A stretch of DNA of 64,000 nt from Colocasia esculenta (taxonomy: Eukaryota > Streptophyta > Magnoliopsida > Alismatales > Araceae), in assembly GCA_014218235.1 (NCBI GenBank), contig CM024753.1, positions 7,559,146 to 7,623,145 on the forward strand, read 5' to 3'. Of this stretch, positions 1 through 11,005 are shown piece by piece (the stretch's first letter is position 1; the number at the start of each line of letters is the position of its first letter). Position numbers and translations under genes: made by a program. The notes under the pieces were generated by a model that saw nothing but the letters and a program-made list of their open reading frames with translations, did no database searches and was not told the DNA's origin.

Positions 1-608
1 TGAATCCAAGTTAGCAGTAACATCGAAATTAATGTAATTATAGTGAGTACATTTGTAAATCATATTACATTTGTATGTTAAATTGGATTAATTTAATGGT
101 CAACATGATCCAGTTGAAACATCAATGATGTGTGATTATCATGTGAGCTTGCACACACTTGTGTTGAAGGGAGTGGCCACCCAATACAATAGAATGCATT
201 CTAATCTCCTATGTCTCTACATGTTAATTAGGATGCCAGTTTGGGGTGCACACAATTCCTAAATGGATATTACATTACCAATATGTCCCGCCCCATAACA
301 TTATTAGATCATTCAACTCAAAATTAAATAGTAATTAACGAGCAAACATATGCACTGGGCATGAAGTGGTTCTCTTCTATAAGATGTAGCATGCATTAAT
401 GTGTGCTCTATATATATTGCTCTCTACTATAGCATTTACGGCATTGCGACCATGTTGATCACGGAACATGAGTAATCCATGCACCTACCAACATAAGTCT
501 CATTTAATTAAGTATCTAATCTAGGTGACCGCATCAATAATGAAATAAGATGGTACGTATCACGAAATATAATTGATGGCTCACCTGTACAGACAGTGAA
601 ACAAACAT

Positions 609-642
<34 letters not shown>

Positions 643-2454
643 ATCCGTTTCATGAATTATGCATCACCTCAATTGCTAATTAGAAGCGATGCAAAGATGC
701 ATATATAATCATCATCGATCTTCCACTAACATTTATTAAGTTTCCACCTTGAAGTGATGCACGTACGTAGGAGGTACATGAACATTGTAGGGCGCAAAAC
801 ACACACTAATGAGCTTACCTGCAGTATTAGCGGCAACTCAAGAGTACTACTTGTGAGGATGTACGTATAGATGCTGCTTATAAGTACTGTAAGACCCTGT
901 ATAATTAAGAAGATTATTCATAGTTTTCAGGTCTGAGGCCATTTCAATCTTGGTAGGCCTGTATTGTTATGAAATAAGTATGATTGATATGTTTTAAAAT
1001 TCATATCCCAAAAGTTTCAGATCTTTTGCACCGGTGATGGGGATTTCACGATGATCAAGTAGAACGGTGGATTTTTTTTTTTTTTTTGGGGTCTACATCA
1101 TTTATGACGATCACATCTCAAATGGTCATTATGTTATCTTCTGCCTTTTCGTTAAGGCAATAGTTTAATTGAATGGTGGAGGACCCAAGTGAAGAGAGAG
1201 AAGGCTCTTTTAGAGAGAATTCTCACAATGTCCATAGCACTATCTGCTATCTTTGTCTGAAGGAATTATGGCGGCTGGTCAGCAGTAACTTAATTTCTAC
1301 AGTATACACATCATAGAGATGGAATCTGGTTCTGTCTGGGTGTATCAAGAAACCACAATTGAAGGTAGTGGATTCTGGAGGGACTCCTGATCTTAGCCAC
1401 AAAACATCACTATCCGCTTGCAAATCAAATGGAGGAAGTAGCTGTTTTGAACAAGGCAGAATAGAGGCTACCTTGATAAGTGGATAAATTATTCCCAAAG
1501 CAGATATTTGCGGATAAGATAACTTTTATTAGTCGTCTTTTGTTTTGGTGTAATTCTCGCGGGACAGAGATTAATGGTGGCGTCTTTATAATACATGTCT
1601 CCCCCCCCCGGGATTTATTCGCACGCAGGAAAGAAAAAAGTGCAATACATGTAAATTATCGAACATTTGACCTCTTTGTGTTGAGTATTGAGTCTTAAGT
1701 CGCTACGTTAGATTCTTCGTATAAAAAAAAAATGTTGATATTATAAGCTATTTAAGAAAAAAAAGATAGTTCCGCAACAAGTGTGACTCAATCTTTTGTG
1801 CTAGCCAAATACAGCCACGAGTCCAATTACTTTAGGATGGGACATATTTGGGCCATGCTCAATGTTTAGGCCCAATTCGAACCATGCGTCCTACTTAGAA
1901 CTAATTATATTGAACATTAGTGTCATGGTACTGTACTTTTTAGAGTTAAATACATGTCTACCCCTGAAAACTACTATATTCTGGCGTATATCTCTAAATC
2001 TTGACTTCAAATGTAACTTATATTTGACGGATTAATCGGCCATCAAAATCTAAGAAATATTCCGTTAAAACATGGCATGAATTGTTAAATGGATTTCAAA
2101 AGATGAAATAAGAATTTTTTTTTGTATGTGAGAGAAAGAGAGAGAGATGTGTGAGAGTGGGGAAGAGATTTTGAATTAACGGTAGAAAATTAAGCCCTTT
2201 CAATCCGTTAACTCAACCATGGTTGGGTTTAACTGATCATGGAAGAATATCTGTGATATGCAACACATTCACATGCATGCTGGGTGATATACGTGATATT
2301 TTTCATATATTTTAAGGACATATGTATATATATTATCTCAATACTTTTTATTACATAATTTTTATGTCACATATATTCTCTCAGAGCCAGTTCCATCATT
2401 TAATGAGATAGTTACCATGTTCTAGTGCATAATTTACATTTCTAATGGATGTGA
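1..2454. other. AT-rich intergenic DNA, no gene recognised
   Basis: I find no supportable coding region here. The short open frames (for example 1247-1498 minus and 1480-1698 plus) are not conserved-looking and have no recognisable motif. The segment holds a TA microsatellite (609-644), a 14-base T run near 1074-1087 and a short C run near 1603-1612. It is best read as transposon-poor or strongly decayed intergenic DNA next to the LTR that begins at about 2455. Confidence 0.6.
609..644. repeat. TA dinucleotide microsatellite
   Basis: An alternating TA run of about 36 bases with one phase slip in the middle (a TT step near 631). It is a simple sequence repeat and likely length-polymorphic. 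Confidence 0.95.
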
Positions 2455-5400
2455 TGTGACATCCGCTTTGGATGATGAAATGAGCCTTTTACTAATACTT
2501 TGTCACTAAATGTGTGCGGCCCTCATATACCGGTACGGTTATATCAACCCACGTCGGTATGGCGAGCGTCATCACAGTGGGACATTTACCCAACAATACA
2601 TTCAGCTGAGATACACGGGAATATACGAACAGAGTAGCGGAAGTAAAAGAACTACTGTCTTCATTCATTCATCATCCACATTTAGCATACATGAAATTGC
2701 AATAGCATTAAAGAACTTAAAAGTTCACATAATTTAATTGCTGAAAATTTATACATAGATGTCCACAATTATACATTCTTCCATGATAACGCTAATACAA
2801 TGTTCAATTTACATACTATGAAATGCAAAAGTCACAAAGTACTCCAAAGACTAATCTTCGCGCTCGGAGTCCGTCTCCACCGTCTCCTCCAACGGTGCCA
2901 CGTCACCAACTACACCTGTACGCCGAAGCAAGTAGTGAGTCTAAAGACTCAGCAAGTAACACTACTCATACCATACACGTACATGTCATAGTAGGCTCTA
3001 CACATAATAGCAAAACTCAACATGTATCATGCTTAACGTTTGAAATGAATAACCAATCATGATAATTCCATAAATAAACACATGATGCATGCTTTCAGAT
3101 TTCCTTATCAAAAATAAATTCCTAACACGTGTTCTCTAATCATTCCGACTCATGAAGTTCTACTTTGCATTTTAACTAAAAACATGAAAGCACTTAGCAT
3201 GATATCCTACGTACATGAAACAAAACACACCTAGAATGGACTCTACACATTCTTGTGCATATACACAAACAGTTTACATACTTTAAACTCGCTGGTTTCA
3301 CATGATTTAGCAACCATAACTCTACACATGAGAGCTACAAGTTATTTAAAATACAACATGTGAACAAACACATGGAGTTGTGTGCGCATACTTGTAATTG
3401 TCTCTAGCATGGGTTCTAGGATTTTACACATATAACATGATCATAACATAATGAGTTACTGATTTAACATGGTTTCAGATTTGTCACAACATGGATTACA
3501 ATATCATATCCTCAATTTTTGGTCTCACATTTTCTTTACACAATTTCCAATTCACATAATTTGCACTTTACACATACACATTACACATTGTTCACTTACA
3601 CATTATCACATGAACACATGCACATTTCACTTTCACATTTACACTTCACATTTAGTGCCGTGACACATAGTCCAAACCACCAAAGAAGGACACAACACAT
3701 CACATCACATAGACGCCATCTAGGCAATACAATGACGACTCTTGGACTGCGCAGACGGAGAGAACAAGTCTCCACCCTAACCAGTGGTACTTGTCCACCT
3801 CCAGGATTTCCCCCTAATGCCCTTAGGGTCACTTACACATTGAACCTTCTCAGGGGGACTTTTCCTGATAGGGTTCCACTGCCTTCTACGGAAGCAGTGT
3901 CACATTGGCACAATTTTCACAGTACACATTTTTACCGATTTACACATGGATTTACACATGTCACTCTCCTTCTATTCACTTTCTCTCTCACATTCACATT
4001 TCTCTATTTTCCTAACATGACACTACAGATTTCACAATCTACATTCAGGTAAATATCACCGATCAGGTCGGATTACACCTAAATCGAATTGTTTCACATT
4101 AGCATGCATAAATTCACATTTACATGGAAAATTCATATTATTTTACATACTGGTCCAAATGACCTGAAACTTTAACACATGCTAATTTCAGGTTAGGGTT
4201 CCACATGCAAATTTCAGATTTTTCTGAACTAAAACGAAATTACAGAAAATCTAATATTTATTTCAACATGCTATCCGCAATTTGACTAACATGGAGTTAA
4301 ACATAAGCACAATGTTAACAGCTCACTATCTGAGCCCTAACAGACATGGAACCACAGAATTTAGTACTGAATTTATTGGACAATCCATTAATTCATGGAA
4401 GATTTGTCATGACTTAGCATGATCTCTATTTTTCCTAAACAAATTTTGCAATAATTCACACAAGCATGGAAATAATCTCAGAAATTTAGAACAGGGACTG
4501 ATCCATTCATGCATGATCCTCACAAATTAGGGCATTCAGGCTAGTCCTAAATCATGCAACAGTAAATTGACAAGATTAACAACTAATCATGCTTGTAATT
4601 TCATGGAACAAATAACTTCTATCATTACCACCATGCATATTATCCATTCACACACCACATTTACTAGTATACGTAGTGTATAGGGCTACAATATATCCTC
4701 ATCACGGAAAACCATCGAAATTAATCATATAAGAGGAGGGAACAGGTTTCTGTTATGTCCTGAAGAACTCAACGTCAAGTTACGGCCGTCAAAGGGATTT
4801 AACGGCATGATCGCTTGTCGCCAAGCAACCATTAACGGCAAGGATGTTGCCGTTAAGTTCAGGTCTGTGCAAAACACAGACCCGAGCTCTAAAGATGGGG
4901 TGAAATTGGGGGTCTAGGACACGAAGAAAATTTCATAAAATTGTAAAACCAACCTAGACACATACGGGGACGTTATGTTTAGGTTACTTGCCTTTTAGAA
5001 AAACACACCAATGGATCTAGGCTTGGAGAAGCTCTCCTTGGGCTGTCCCAAGAAGCTGCGAAACACCCTCCAGGATCACCTCCCTCCGGGTTCCGGGCAG
5101 TCTCCACAGCAAGTCGAGGTCGGGGAAGCCTTCCTCGATGATCCAGCAAGCTCCTTGTTGTACCAGAACCCCGGAACAAGCTTCAGGTTGTTGGTTTTGG
5201 GTTCCAAAGTGGGGGTTTTCCTCAGTCAGAAAGTAGGGTTCTTCTCCTCTCTTGCAAAAGGGTAAAGAGAAGGGTGGGGAAGCAATTTCGGGTTTAGATA
5301 TATGGGAGAGGCTTCTCTCCCACGCACAGGGTGACATGATGGCTCTCAGACCGTTGGGAGACAGCTCCCCAATGGGTGAGTTGCCTTGGTTCCGGAATTT

Positions 5401-5762
5401 CTGGCTCTGCAACGCATGCAGGTCAAAGAATTGGCGTCCACATCGTTGGACGCTGGGATTAGTGTTGGCGTCCATGAGGTTGACGCTGACACACATCAAC
5501 GGCTATGGGGTGACGCCAATATGGCCTTCGGCCAGAAGTTTAAAACATGCAGAAACCCATGCACATCATGTACATATACATGTAATATCCATGTAGTTTT
5601 GTGCACACACTACCATCAAGCAATACATACATTATTTATACCTAAGCTATACACATACACACATAAGTATACTAACTAATACATACGTAGATACATACAC
5701 ACGTACATATACAACACGAATTATTTACATGCAATAATGCAGTAAAATTCGAGGGCCTTACA
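2455..5762 (-). repeat. 3' LTR of the truncated gypsy element
   Basis: Read on the minus strand the LTR begins TGTAAGGCCC directly after the polypurine tract and probably ends GGATGTCACA at 2455. The termini thus have the TG...CA form. The upper edge is well supported by the adjoining polypurine tract. The lower edge is inferred. The interior is rich in CACATT/TTCACA words between about 3450 and 4060, which creates spurious open frames, and has no coding content. Confidence 0.6.
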
Positions 5763-6239
5763 CCCTCTCCCCCTTAAAAGAAACTTCGTCCTCGAAGTTA
5801 GAACGACACTACTCAAACAAAAGGAATACTTCTTCTTCATCGCATCCTCAAGCTCCCAAGTAGCCTCCTCTCGTGAGAAGTTCCGCCATAGAACTTTCAC
5901 CGACGCAATACTCTTGGTCCGGAGATGCTGAACCTTCCGGTCAAGAATAGCTACTGGTTGCTCGACATACGACAGATCTGGATGAATCTCTACAGGTTCA
6001 TGGCTAATCACATGAGACGGATCTCGGCCATACTTCCTGAGCATCGAAACGTGGAACACAGGATGAACACTAGCCAAAGCTGGGGGTAAGGCTAGCTCAT
6101 ATGTCACGCTGCCCAAACGTCTGAGAATCTCATATGGGCCAATGAACCTAGGGCTCAACTTACTATGCCTGCCAAATCTGACGACTCCTCGAGTGGGCGA
6201 TATCTTCAAGAAGACATGATCACCAACCTCGAACTCCAA
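5721..6239 (-). pseudogene. Integrase C-terminal GPY module and chromodomain-like tail
   Basis: The frame starts in the integrase C-terminal module (FEVGDHVFLKISPTRG, then LSPRFIGPYEILRRLG). It continues through the PVFHVSMLRKY motif typical of plant gypsy integrases and ends in a chromodomain-like segment (VKVLWRNFSREEATWELED). The chromodomain of such elements is thought to guide integration to particular chromatin. The frame lies +/-1 relative to the upstream core ORF (6206-6844), with an overlap near 6206-6239, so a frameshift separates the two. The last residues, about 5721-5785, read through the polypurine tract into the LTR and are probably not native coding sequence. Confidence 0.8.
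5763..5779 (-). other. Polypurine tract of the gypsy element
   Basis: On the minus strand this is TTTTAAGGGGGAGAGGG, immediately upstream of the TGTAAGG start of the LTR. This is the expected second-strand primer site. It fixes the orientation of the element and the inner edge of its 3' LTR. Confidence 0.8.
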
Positions 6240-6844
6240 ATCCTTCTCCTGTTGTCGGCATAACTCTTCTGCCTATCCTGTGCCGCAACAAGCCTCTTCC
6301 TGATAAGCTGGATCTTATCCGAAGTTTCCTGAACTAACTCCAGTCCGATCAACTGCCTATCACCAGACTCTCCCAACAAACGGAGATCTGCAGGGCCTAC
6401 CATACAACGCTCGAATGGAGCCATACCAATACTCGCATGAAAGCTGTTGTTGTATGCGAACTCCACAAGAGGTAAATGACGCTCCCAATCATCCTTCCAA
6501 TCCAGAACACACGCCCTCAACATATCCTCGAGCGTCTGGATAGTCCGCTCGGACTGTCCATCGGTCTGGGGATGAAACGCCGAACTGAGCTTCAGCTCCG
6601 AACCTAACGCATCTTGAAGACCCTTCCACAATCTCGAAGTGAATCTCGGATCTCGATCCGAAATGATCGACTTCGGCACACCATGCAATCTAATGACACT
6701 ACTAACATACAATCTAGCCAAACTCTCTACTGACTGCTTCTTCTTCATAGGCAAGAAATGAGCAGTCTTCGAGAATCTATCTACAACTACCCAAATCGAG
6801 TCATTGCCCCTTCTAGATCGAGGCAAACCCGAGACGAAATCCAT
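6206..6844 (-). pseudogene. Ty3/gypsy integrase core (DDE) fragment
   Basis: The integrase catalytic core of the truncated gypsy pol. The first aspartate lies in VVVDRFSKTAHF, the second in the ISDRDPRF motif, and the glutamate in HPQTDGQSERT, so the DDE triad itself is intact. The motifs WERHLPLVEFAYNNSFHASIGMAPFE and the RKRLVAAQDRQKSYAD helix are typical of plant chromoviruses. A frameshift just after YADNRRR splits the core from the GPY/chromodomain tail. Upstream the frame is separated from the zinc-binding domain by a short gap near 6845-6857. The protein inserted element cDNA into the genome, but this copy cannot make a continuous polyprotein. Confidence 0.85.
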
Positions 6845-6856
6845 AGTGACAGCTTC

Positions 6857-7299
6857 CTACTTCCACACTGGGATGTCCATCCTTTGCATAAGGCCGGATG
6901 GTCGCTGCCGCTCGGCTTTCACTTGCTGACACACCAAACACCTAGACACATAATCTGCAACATCCTTCTTCATGCCGGACCACCAAAATGATCTCTTCAG
7001 ATCTTGATACATCTTAGTGTTACCCGGATGAATAGAGAATCGCGATCTATGAGCCTCCGCTAACACATGCTCACGGACATCTACTAAATCAGGGACACAA
7101 ACACGGTGCTGAATCTAATCACACCGTCCTCATCACGAGCAATGCCTGCCTTGCCCACCAACTCTAAGAATCTAGGGTCGGCTCCCTGTTGCTCGATCAC
7201 CTCATCCAAAACCGAGGACCTGAGAGATAACTGAGCTACAAAAGCCTGACATAGCGATGGCTCTAACTCAGTCAACGCGCAAGCCGCATCTTCCAACAT
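6857..7299 (-). pseudogene. Integrase HHCC zinc-binding domain and upstream linker, frameshifted
   Basis: The frame 6857-7066 carries the H2C2 integrase-binding domain. Histidines lie in EAHRSRFSIHPGNTKMYQDL, the WWSGMKKDVADYVSRC segment follows, and the two cysteines are in CLVC. All four zinc ligands appear present. The preceding linker (7084-7299) is in another frame. It contains SLRSSVLDEVIEQQGADPRFLEL, which joins RNase H to integrase in this family. Frameshifts near 7070 and 7290 mark decay. Confidence 0.75.
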
Positions 7300-7840
7300 C
7301 TTCCAATCCTGCTGGAGAGATGGCCTCCTCTACTCAGAGCATCCGCTACGACATTCGCCTTCCCAGGGTGATACTGAAGGTCAAAGTCATAGTCCTTCAA
7401 GAACTCAATCCATCTTCTCTGCCTCAGGTTTAATTCCTTTTGGGAGAAAAGATACTTCAAGCTCTTGTGGTCGGTAAACATCTGAAATCTGACACCATAA
7501 AGATAGTGCCTCCAGATCTTTAGTGCATGAACCACTAACATCTGAAATCTGACACCATAAAGATAGTGCCTCCAGATCTTTAATGCATGAACCACTGCTG
7601 CGAGCTCCAAGTCATGAGTCGGATAGTTCCTCTCATGCTCCTTCAACTGACGAGAAGCATAAGCCACTACCCTTTCTTGCTGCATGAGCACACAGCCTAA
7701 CCCAATTCGAGACGCATCCGTGTAGATAGCAAAACCCTCTACACCGCTCGGTAAGACTAACACCGGGGCTGTCGTGAGCTTAGTCTTCAATAACTGAAAA
7801 CTACTCTCACACTTCTGAATGTCATCAGCTGCTACATGCA
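7272..7840 (-). pseudogene. RNase H domain with an internal 20-codon duplication
   Basis: The domain contains AIYTDASRIGLGCVLMQ, the ASRQLKEHERNYPTHDLELAA segment with the catalytic glutamate, FTDHKSLKYLF, and the terminal YHPGKANVVADALSR motif. An exact 60-bp tandem duplication at about 7479-7598 repeats HALKIWRHYLYGVRFQM in frame, between the glutamate motif and FTDHKSL. Codons above about 7836 (the frame runs to 7886) no longer match a polymerase, so the element is broken there. The final residues after LSRGG are out of frame relative to the downstream linker. Confidence 0.85.
7479..7598. repeat. Exact 60-bp tandem duplication inside RNase H
   Basis: Two adjacent 60-base copies starting ACATCTGAAATCTGACACCA. 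They differ by at most a base or two (TAGTGCATG versus TAATGCATG near the end). The length is a multiple of three, so the reading frame survives. The near-identity implies a recent duplication relative to the decay of the element. Confidence 0.95.
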
Positions 7841-9553
7841 AGGGACAAGGGAAATATGCATAAACATGTTTTGGAGTGCTAAACAATTATCAAATTGTAA
7901 GGGCTTTTTTGGTATAGGTGAGCCGATTATCCTTTAAGGACAAGGCACTTATTCAAACAAAACATTAAAGGGAGAAATTCCTACCATGGGGCCTTCATAA
8001 GTTAGAATAAATAACATGCTTAAGGTTTAGACAAAAGATACACTAGGGTTCATCAATAACAACGTTTCATTTAAATTATCAAGATAAGTTGTGACCTTCC
8101 AAAGTTACCTGATGTTTGCAAAAGAACTAATTAATGTGACATAGTTGAGTACATATTAGACGTAGTATGTCGTCATGCTGTACTTGAGATTTTGCGAATT
8201 AGGCACAGTCGGTTAACCTTAATTTTTTATTTTGTATTATATTCTTAATATAAATTATTGGGGGGAACTAATTTGCGATACACTCCAATACGGATCATAC
8301 TATGAGTTGGTCTGTCCGATCTGACGAATCTCGACATGTGGGAGAAAATTCTACAGGTCATCTCTACTGAGGCTTCCCATAATTGGATTTTAGATTTTAG
8401 ACATTTTTACATGTGACCTCCCTACATAGACAGATTTGCATGCATATATATATAAGATTATAAGTTTATAAATATACAAGGGCACCATGATATAAGTTTA
8501 GAAATATACCCTTGATATATCCAAATGACCTCATCTACATATCCCGCTTTCCTATATTCACAATTAAAATATGCTAAAAATTGTGAAAGAAAAGTTCAAA
8601 GCTATATCTATATAGTATAATGCCGAAAACGGGTTGGATTAAATCGAAAATGAGTGTTTTCGTTTTTACTTTTATAAGAAATTTCGGACTTAAAAACAGA
8701 AATGAAAAGGGGTTCCCTTCCCTATTTATTTTCGCTTTAAGTCAGAAAATAGAAATAGAAATATAATGAAAGTTTCGGATGCAACACTATTTACATAATG
8801 AGAATAAATTTATAAATATATTAATTATTTTAATTTATGAATAATTTTAAATAAAAATTTTACTAGTTATAAAATAACAACAATAATAAATAAAAATATT
8901 TTTTATCATATCTTCTCCATCACATATATTATAATGACCCTTACTAAATAAAGTATGATAAAATCAAATTAGCATAGTAATATCATATAGTTATATATAA
9001 TGGTCTAATAATAAATAGTCGACATATATAGGTATCAAGACTGTCAAAGATAAATAAGAGAGTGATCACTAGCCACTAATTAGCACAATGATAGATCACA
9101 TTTTCATATAGATTAGAGGTAGGGGATAGTAAGTTAAAAATTTAAGAGCCAAAATTTCGAGGTTGATGAGTTATTATTATAAAAATATTATATAATATAC
9201 ATTACAAAATTATCAGAATAGAAATAAAAAAATGGATATGAAATTGAGCGTTTTCGTTTTTGCATCCTATAAGAATTCAGATATTCACTAAATTATCGAA
9301 AAGTCCTTTTCAAAATTTCACATCTTATAAAAAATATTAAAACGAATCAGTTAAATAAAAAACTGATATCTATTGACAGTCCTAATAGAGTAATATGTTC
9401 TCATCATACTCCTATGAAGCCTAACTTGAGGCTAGATTCCTGATTTTCACATGACATGACTATTAGTTATGAGTATTTAGATGTGTCAAATATATTTTAA
9501 ATCTTTAGAAATATATTTTCAACAGTTCCTAAAATCAAGAGTATATATACAAA
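7841..9553. other. AT-rich intergenic DNA, no gene recognised
   Basis: Highly AT-rich sequence with many stop codons in all frames and no recognisable coding motif. Two segments (about 8620-8780 and 9225-9345) share words such as GTTTTCGTTTTT and AAATTTCGGA. They look like pieces of decayed DNA transposons or MITEs, but I could not define ends. Confidence 0.5.
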
Positions 9554-9853
9554 TATAATAGCGTGGAAGGGATTTTGAAAGTATCCTTCGCGCTCCGCCT
9601 GTACATCTTTGTCTGTGTGTGCACCAACCATTGTACATCTTACGAGGGTGTGCCATGTCAAGGGATGAGGAGTGTGCAGTATTTTCCCCTCTGCAGTGCC
9701 CGACTGCCCATCCCGACTCGACCGCAACGCGGTGCCTCGTGGTCCTCGTCGGCGATCGGCCGACGCCCTGCTTGCTTTCACCAACTACCCTAACACCGGG
9801 AGGCCCGTTAACGCCGGCTCTTCCGCCTTCATCTTCCGGCACGCCATTAATGC
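9554..9853. other. Small GC-rich island of unknown origin
   Basis: A sharp rise in GC content with several overlapping short frames on both strands, none with a recognisable domain. It abuts the MITE at 9854 and may be a captured gene fragment or a piece of the decayed RING-H2 locus that begins some 200 bp beyond the MITE. I do not assign a function. Confidence 0.4.
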
Positions 9854-10195
9854 TAGGGCTGTTCATATATGGTTCAACTCGAAAAATCGAATCAAACCAG
9901 CTAATTCGGTTCGGTTTGAGAAGTGCCACGGTTCAGTTCGATTTTACACAGTGAAATCGAATGAACCGAAAATATATAATAAATAAATTGAATAATAAAT
10001 AGAACGTAAAATCACGCATAGCCCAGTGGCTAGGCACGCTTCTTCCTTTGGGGCGGTCCTGGTTCGAAACCCATGACCGCCCGTGTGTGCATATTGGGTT
10101 TTTTTTTTCCGTTCAGTTTGAATAAAATTTCGATTCGATTCAATTTTTTCTAAAAAAAATTTAAATCAGACCGAACAGAAGCATGAACAGCTCTA
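9854..10195. mobile_element. hAT-like MITE with tRNA-like core, copy 1
   Basis: The termini are TAGGGCTGTTCAT and the inverse ATGAACAGCTCTA, that is 13-bp TIRs with one mismatch. The subterminal parts are rich in CGGTTCGGTTT-type words. The centre carries a tRNA-like A box and B box. The 8-bp flanks (ATTAATGC and GCCATTGC) match at only half of their positions, so the TSD is eroded. Size and architecture match the 366-bp copy at 20868-21233, which has a perfect TSD. No coding capacity. Confidence 0.75.
10019..10071 (+). repeat. tRNA-like pol III promoter boxes (SINE-like core)
   Basis: An A-box-like sequence, TAGCCCAGTGGCTAGGC, starts at 10019. A B-box-like GGTTCGAAACC starts at 10061, 42 bp downstream, which is normal tRNA spacing. 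A run of nine or more T follows near 10098. This is the pattern of a tRNA-derived SINE head. The flanking arms do not fold into a convincing full cloverleaf, so I do not call a functional tRNA gene. Confidence 0.65.
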
Positions 10196-10426
10196 GCCAT
10201 TGCCACCTGCTCGAGGATTCCCCACTGGTCAGCCTCCACTCGATCGGCGCACGCACTGCCACCGTCCACTCCAGTTCCCACAACCGCTGCTTCAACGTTA
10301 GCTCTAGTACTTCATCACTGAACAGATAGCTCCTGCGTTTTGACAGCCTCTCCACTGCCAATCCAGGAACAAAGCTCCCACCCTTGGCTGAGATGGCATG
10401 AGTTTACTGGCCGCCTTTATTAGAGA

Positions 10427-11005
10427 TTGGCAGTCATATCATCTCGCCTGGGCCCTCCATGGGCAGCAGCAACAGCACCATGCATCAGCAGCCATGTCAG
10501 CGACGCGGCCACCACCTGCAGCACCAGTAACCAGTGGGGACCCTTCCAGTTCCAGGAAGCCGCCTGCTACGGCACCCAAATGGCCCTCGTGCTGTGCATC
10601 CTCCTCGCTGCTTTCGTCCTCGGTCTCGTCCTTGTGTCCCCCATCAGGTTCCTCCTCCGCCGGTGCCGCGGGGGCCCCCGTGACCAACCAGCCGGCGACC
10701 CGGAGAGAGATCGCCCGCGGAGAAAGGAGGCGCGCCCTGTGAGCGGGGCGGACGATGGCGTACGCGCCGGGCCGACAGAGCTGGCGGGGGCGGCGGTGGA
10801 AGAGCGCCGTATGCCTGACGGAGTTCGCCGAAGGGGACGTCCTCAGGGTGCTGCCGGCGCGCAGACATGGCTTCCACGCCGAGTGCGTGGAGAGGTGGCT
10901 CGCGTCCTCCATGGGATCGGTCCCGTCCTGCCCCGTCTGCCGGGCCAGCCGCCGGCCCACGGAGAAGTCGCCGGGATCGCGGACTCGCCCATCGCCGGCC
11001 GTTAG
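10427..11005 (+). pseudogene. Decayed ATL-type RING-H2 E3 ligase gene
   Basis: The fragment carries the ATL family layout. A hydrophobic segment (ALVLCILLAAFVLGLVLV) is followed by a basic stretch (RFLLRRCRGG), then a RING-H2 domain (VCLTEFAEGDVLRVLP, HGFHAECVERWL, SCPVCRAS). ATL proteins are membrane-anchored ubiquitin ligases. The transmembrane part lies in the frame starting at 10427 and the RING in the frame of 10755. The GERRRAL and ELAGAAVEE linker pieces alternate between frames, which implies at least two frameshifts. The RING has also lost zinc ligands: the first cysteine reads serine (KSAVCL) and the cysteine of the LPxCxH motif reads arginine (LPARRHGFH). Both features argue for a pseudogene. 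A sequencing error could explain a frameshift but not both ligand losses. Confidence 0.75.

Larger units (their letters stand above)
2455..7840 (-). mobile_element. Ty3/gypsy chromovirus, 5'-truncated (3' LTR plus pol remnant)
   Basis: On the minus strand the order is RNase H, zinc-binding HHCC domain, integrase core, GPY/chromodomain tail, polypurine tract, 3' LTR. This is the Ty3/gypsy order. A C-terminal chromodomain-like tail and an LTR of about 3.3 kb suggest a Tekay/Del-type chromovirus, but the clade is inferred. The protease, the reverse-transcriptase palm and the 5' LTR are missing: similarity to pol stops abruptly at about 7836, just upstream of the RNase H domain. Several frameshifts separate the pol pieces, so the copy is dead. 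The lower LTR edge (TGTGACATCC at 2455) is chosen by analogy with the LTR ends of the other elements here and cannot be tested with a TSD because the 5' end is lost. Confidence 0.8.

Noticed and set aside
889..1000. An LTR start (TGTAAGACCC)
   Set aside because: Only the first bases resemble an LTR; no second end, TSD, PBS or polypurine tract was found.
3519..4052. 177-residue plus-strand frame
   Set aside because: It lies within the LTR of a minus-strand gypsy element and is dominated by CACATT-type low complexity.
9046..9385. A MITE with GACTGTCAA ends
   Set aside because: The inverse words AGACTGTCAA and TTGACAGTCCT are short, no TSD matches, and the interior shows no supporting structure.
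10019..10095. A functional tRNA gene
   Set aside because: A and B boxes are present at tRNA spacing but no convincing acceptor and anticodon stems form, and the sequence lies inside a TIR element with a diverged sister copy.
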